Below are positions 5,893 through 5,985 of a stretch of 5,985 nt of DNA, piece after piece. The position numbers and the translations under genes are program-made. This DNA comes from an uncultured Bacilli bacterium (GTDB lineage Bacteria > Bacillota_I > Bacilli_A > RF39 > UBA660): assembly GCA_951800155.1 (NCBI GenBank), contig CATOJL010000088.1:1-5985 (forward strand). Reading direction: 5' to 3'. The notes under the pieces were generated by a model that was not told the origin of the DNA, did no database searches, and saw nothing but the letters and a program-made list of their open reading frames with translations. Numbering within the stretch: the first letter of the stretch is position 1; each line of letters starts with the position of its first letter.

Positions 5893-5906
5893 GTCCCTAA
5901 CGGGAC
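5893..5906. other. GC-rich small hairpin GTCCC-TAAC-GGGAC
   Basis: A perfect 5-bp GC-rich stem with a 4-base loop, only two bases from the hairpin at 5869-5890. On the plus strand it is followed by CTTTTCTTTT, so it could be a weak plus-strand terminator. On the minus strand it lies directly upstream of the terminator-like hairpin. It recalls the terminator arms of T-box leaders, but no T-box antiterminator (GGTACC) is present on either strand. Confidence 0.45.
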
Positions 5907-5929
5907 CTTTTCTTTTGAAGTAATTTCGC

Positions 5930-5943
5930 CTATAATATTATAG
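5930..5943. promoter_or_regulatory. 14-bp perfect palindrome containing TATAAT on both strands
   Basis: CTATAATATTATAG is a perfect palindrome that carries a consensus -10 hexamer in each direction (plus 5931-5936, minus 5937-5942). No good -35 lies at 16-18 bp on either side. It could be a divergent promoter core, an operator or chance in AT-rich DNA. Confidence 0.35.
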
Positions 5944-5960
5944 TGATGTATATGGAACAT

Positions 5961-5985
5961 ATGAGTATTGTTAAATTTAATGATT
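5961..5985 (+). CDS. Possible start of a divergent gene, cut by the right edge
   Basis: The plus strand reads ATG AGT ATT GTT AAA TTT AAT GAT, giving MSIVKFND before the window ends. In-frame ATGs also occur at 5946 and 5952. The sequence resembles the opening of many ABC transporter ATPases (MSIVKFxxV), but eight residues cannot prove that. The ribosome site is weak (GGA four bases before, or GTGAT before 5952). The TATAAT at 5931-5936 could be its promoter -10. Confidence 0.28.

Noticed and set aside
5893..5906. T-box riboswitch terminator arm
   Set aside because: GTCCC/GGGAC resembles T-box terminators, but the antiterminator core GGTACC and specifier region are missing on both strands.
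5844..5985. Minus-strand open frame from the right edge to TGA at 5844-5846 (about 46 codons)
   Set aside because: It runs through both hairpins and a T run, and its sequence (HIHHY, KIYFVIFLL) does not look like a protein end; it is probably non-coding.
1..5985. tRNA, rRNA, CRISPR array, insertion sequence or phage gene
   Set aside because: No cloverleaf, regular spacer-repeat array, transposase or terminal inverted repeats were seen.

Overview
The window looks like a chromosomal segment from an AT-rich, low-GC Gram-positive bacterium (Bacillota, probably class Bacilli). The evidence is the gene order mraZ-rsmH-ftsL-pbpB, AAGGAGG-type ribosome sites and TTGACA/TATAAT-type promoters. TGA is a real stop (mraZ and the lipoprotein gene end with it) and Trp is TGG, so this is not a code-4 mollicute. 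A walled relative of the mollicutes or an uncultured gut Bacilli lineage would fit, but that placement is inference.

All confident genes are on the minus strand, so the text reads from right to left. Positions 5767-5985 hold the promoter region of a small lipoprotein gene, two hairpins, a 14-bp palindrome and perhaps the first codons of a divergent plus-strand gene. The lipoprotein gene (5392-5766) ends at a good intrinsic terminator (5358-5387). Next comes a textbook mraZ promoter (TTTACA-17 bp-TATAAT), followed by four GTGG boxes at exact 10-bp spacing that run into the mraZ ribosome site, which is the expected MraZ operator. The division operon is then mraZ (143 aa), rsmH (overlapping mraZ), ftsL (10-nt gap), pbpB (14-nt gap) and a 409-aa prepilin-like gene (3-nt gap). 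The usual next genes of the cluster (mraY, murD) are absent; a protein with a type IV pilin/pseudopilin N-terminus takes their place.

Downstream of the pilin gene (1-181) lie a weak terminator-like hairpin and then, at the left edge, a run of 13 G (minus strand) between a perfect TTGACA and a perfect TATAAT. The spacer is 20 bp; losing three G would make it the optimal 17 bp. This is the classic architecture of a slipped-strand, phase-variable promoter, and it would drive a gene just outside the window. A competing reading is a ribosome site plus ATG with the G run inside the first codons, giving translational phase variation. Either way this is the most interesting signal here.

Together the genes form a cell-division and septal-wall operon: MraZ autoregulator, RsmH 16S rRNA methyltransferase, FtsL divisome scaffold and a PASTA-bearing septal transpeptidase. 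A surface-appendage-type protein is attached to its 3' end. The separate lipoprotein has a C-terminal region that resembles pilin globular domains, so two possible pilin-related proteins bracket the operon.
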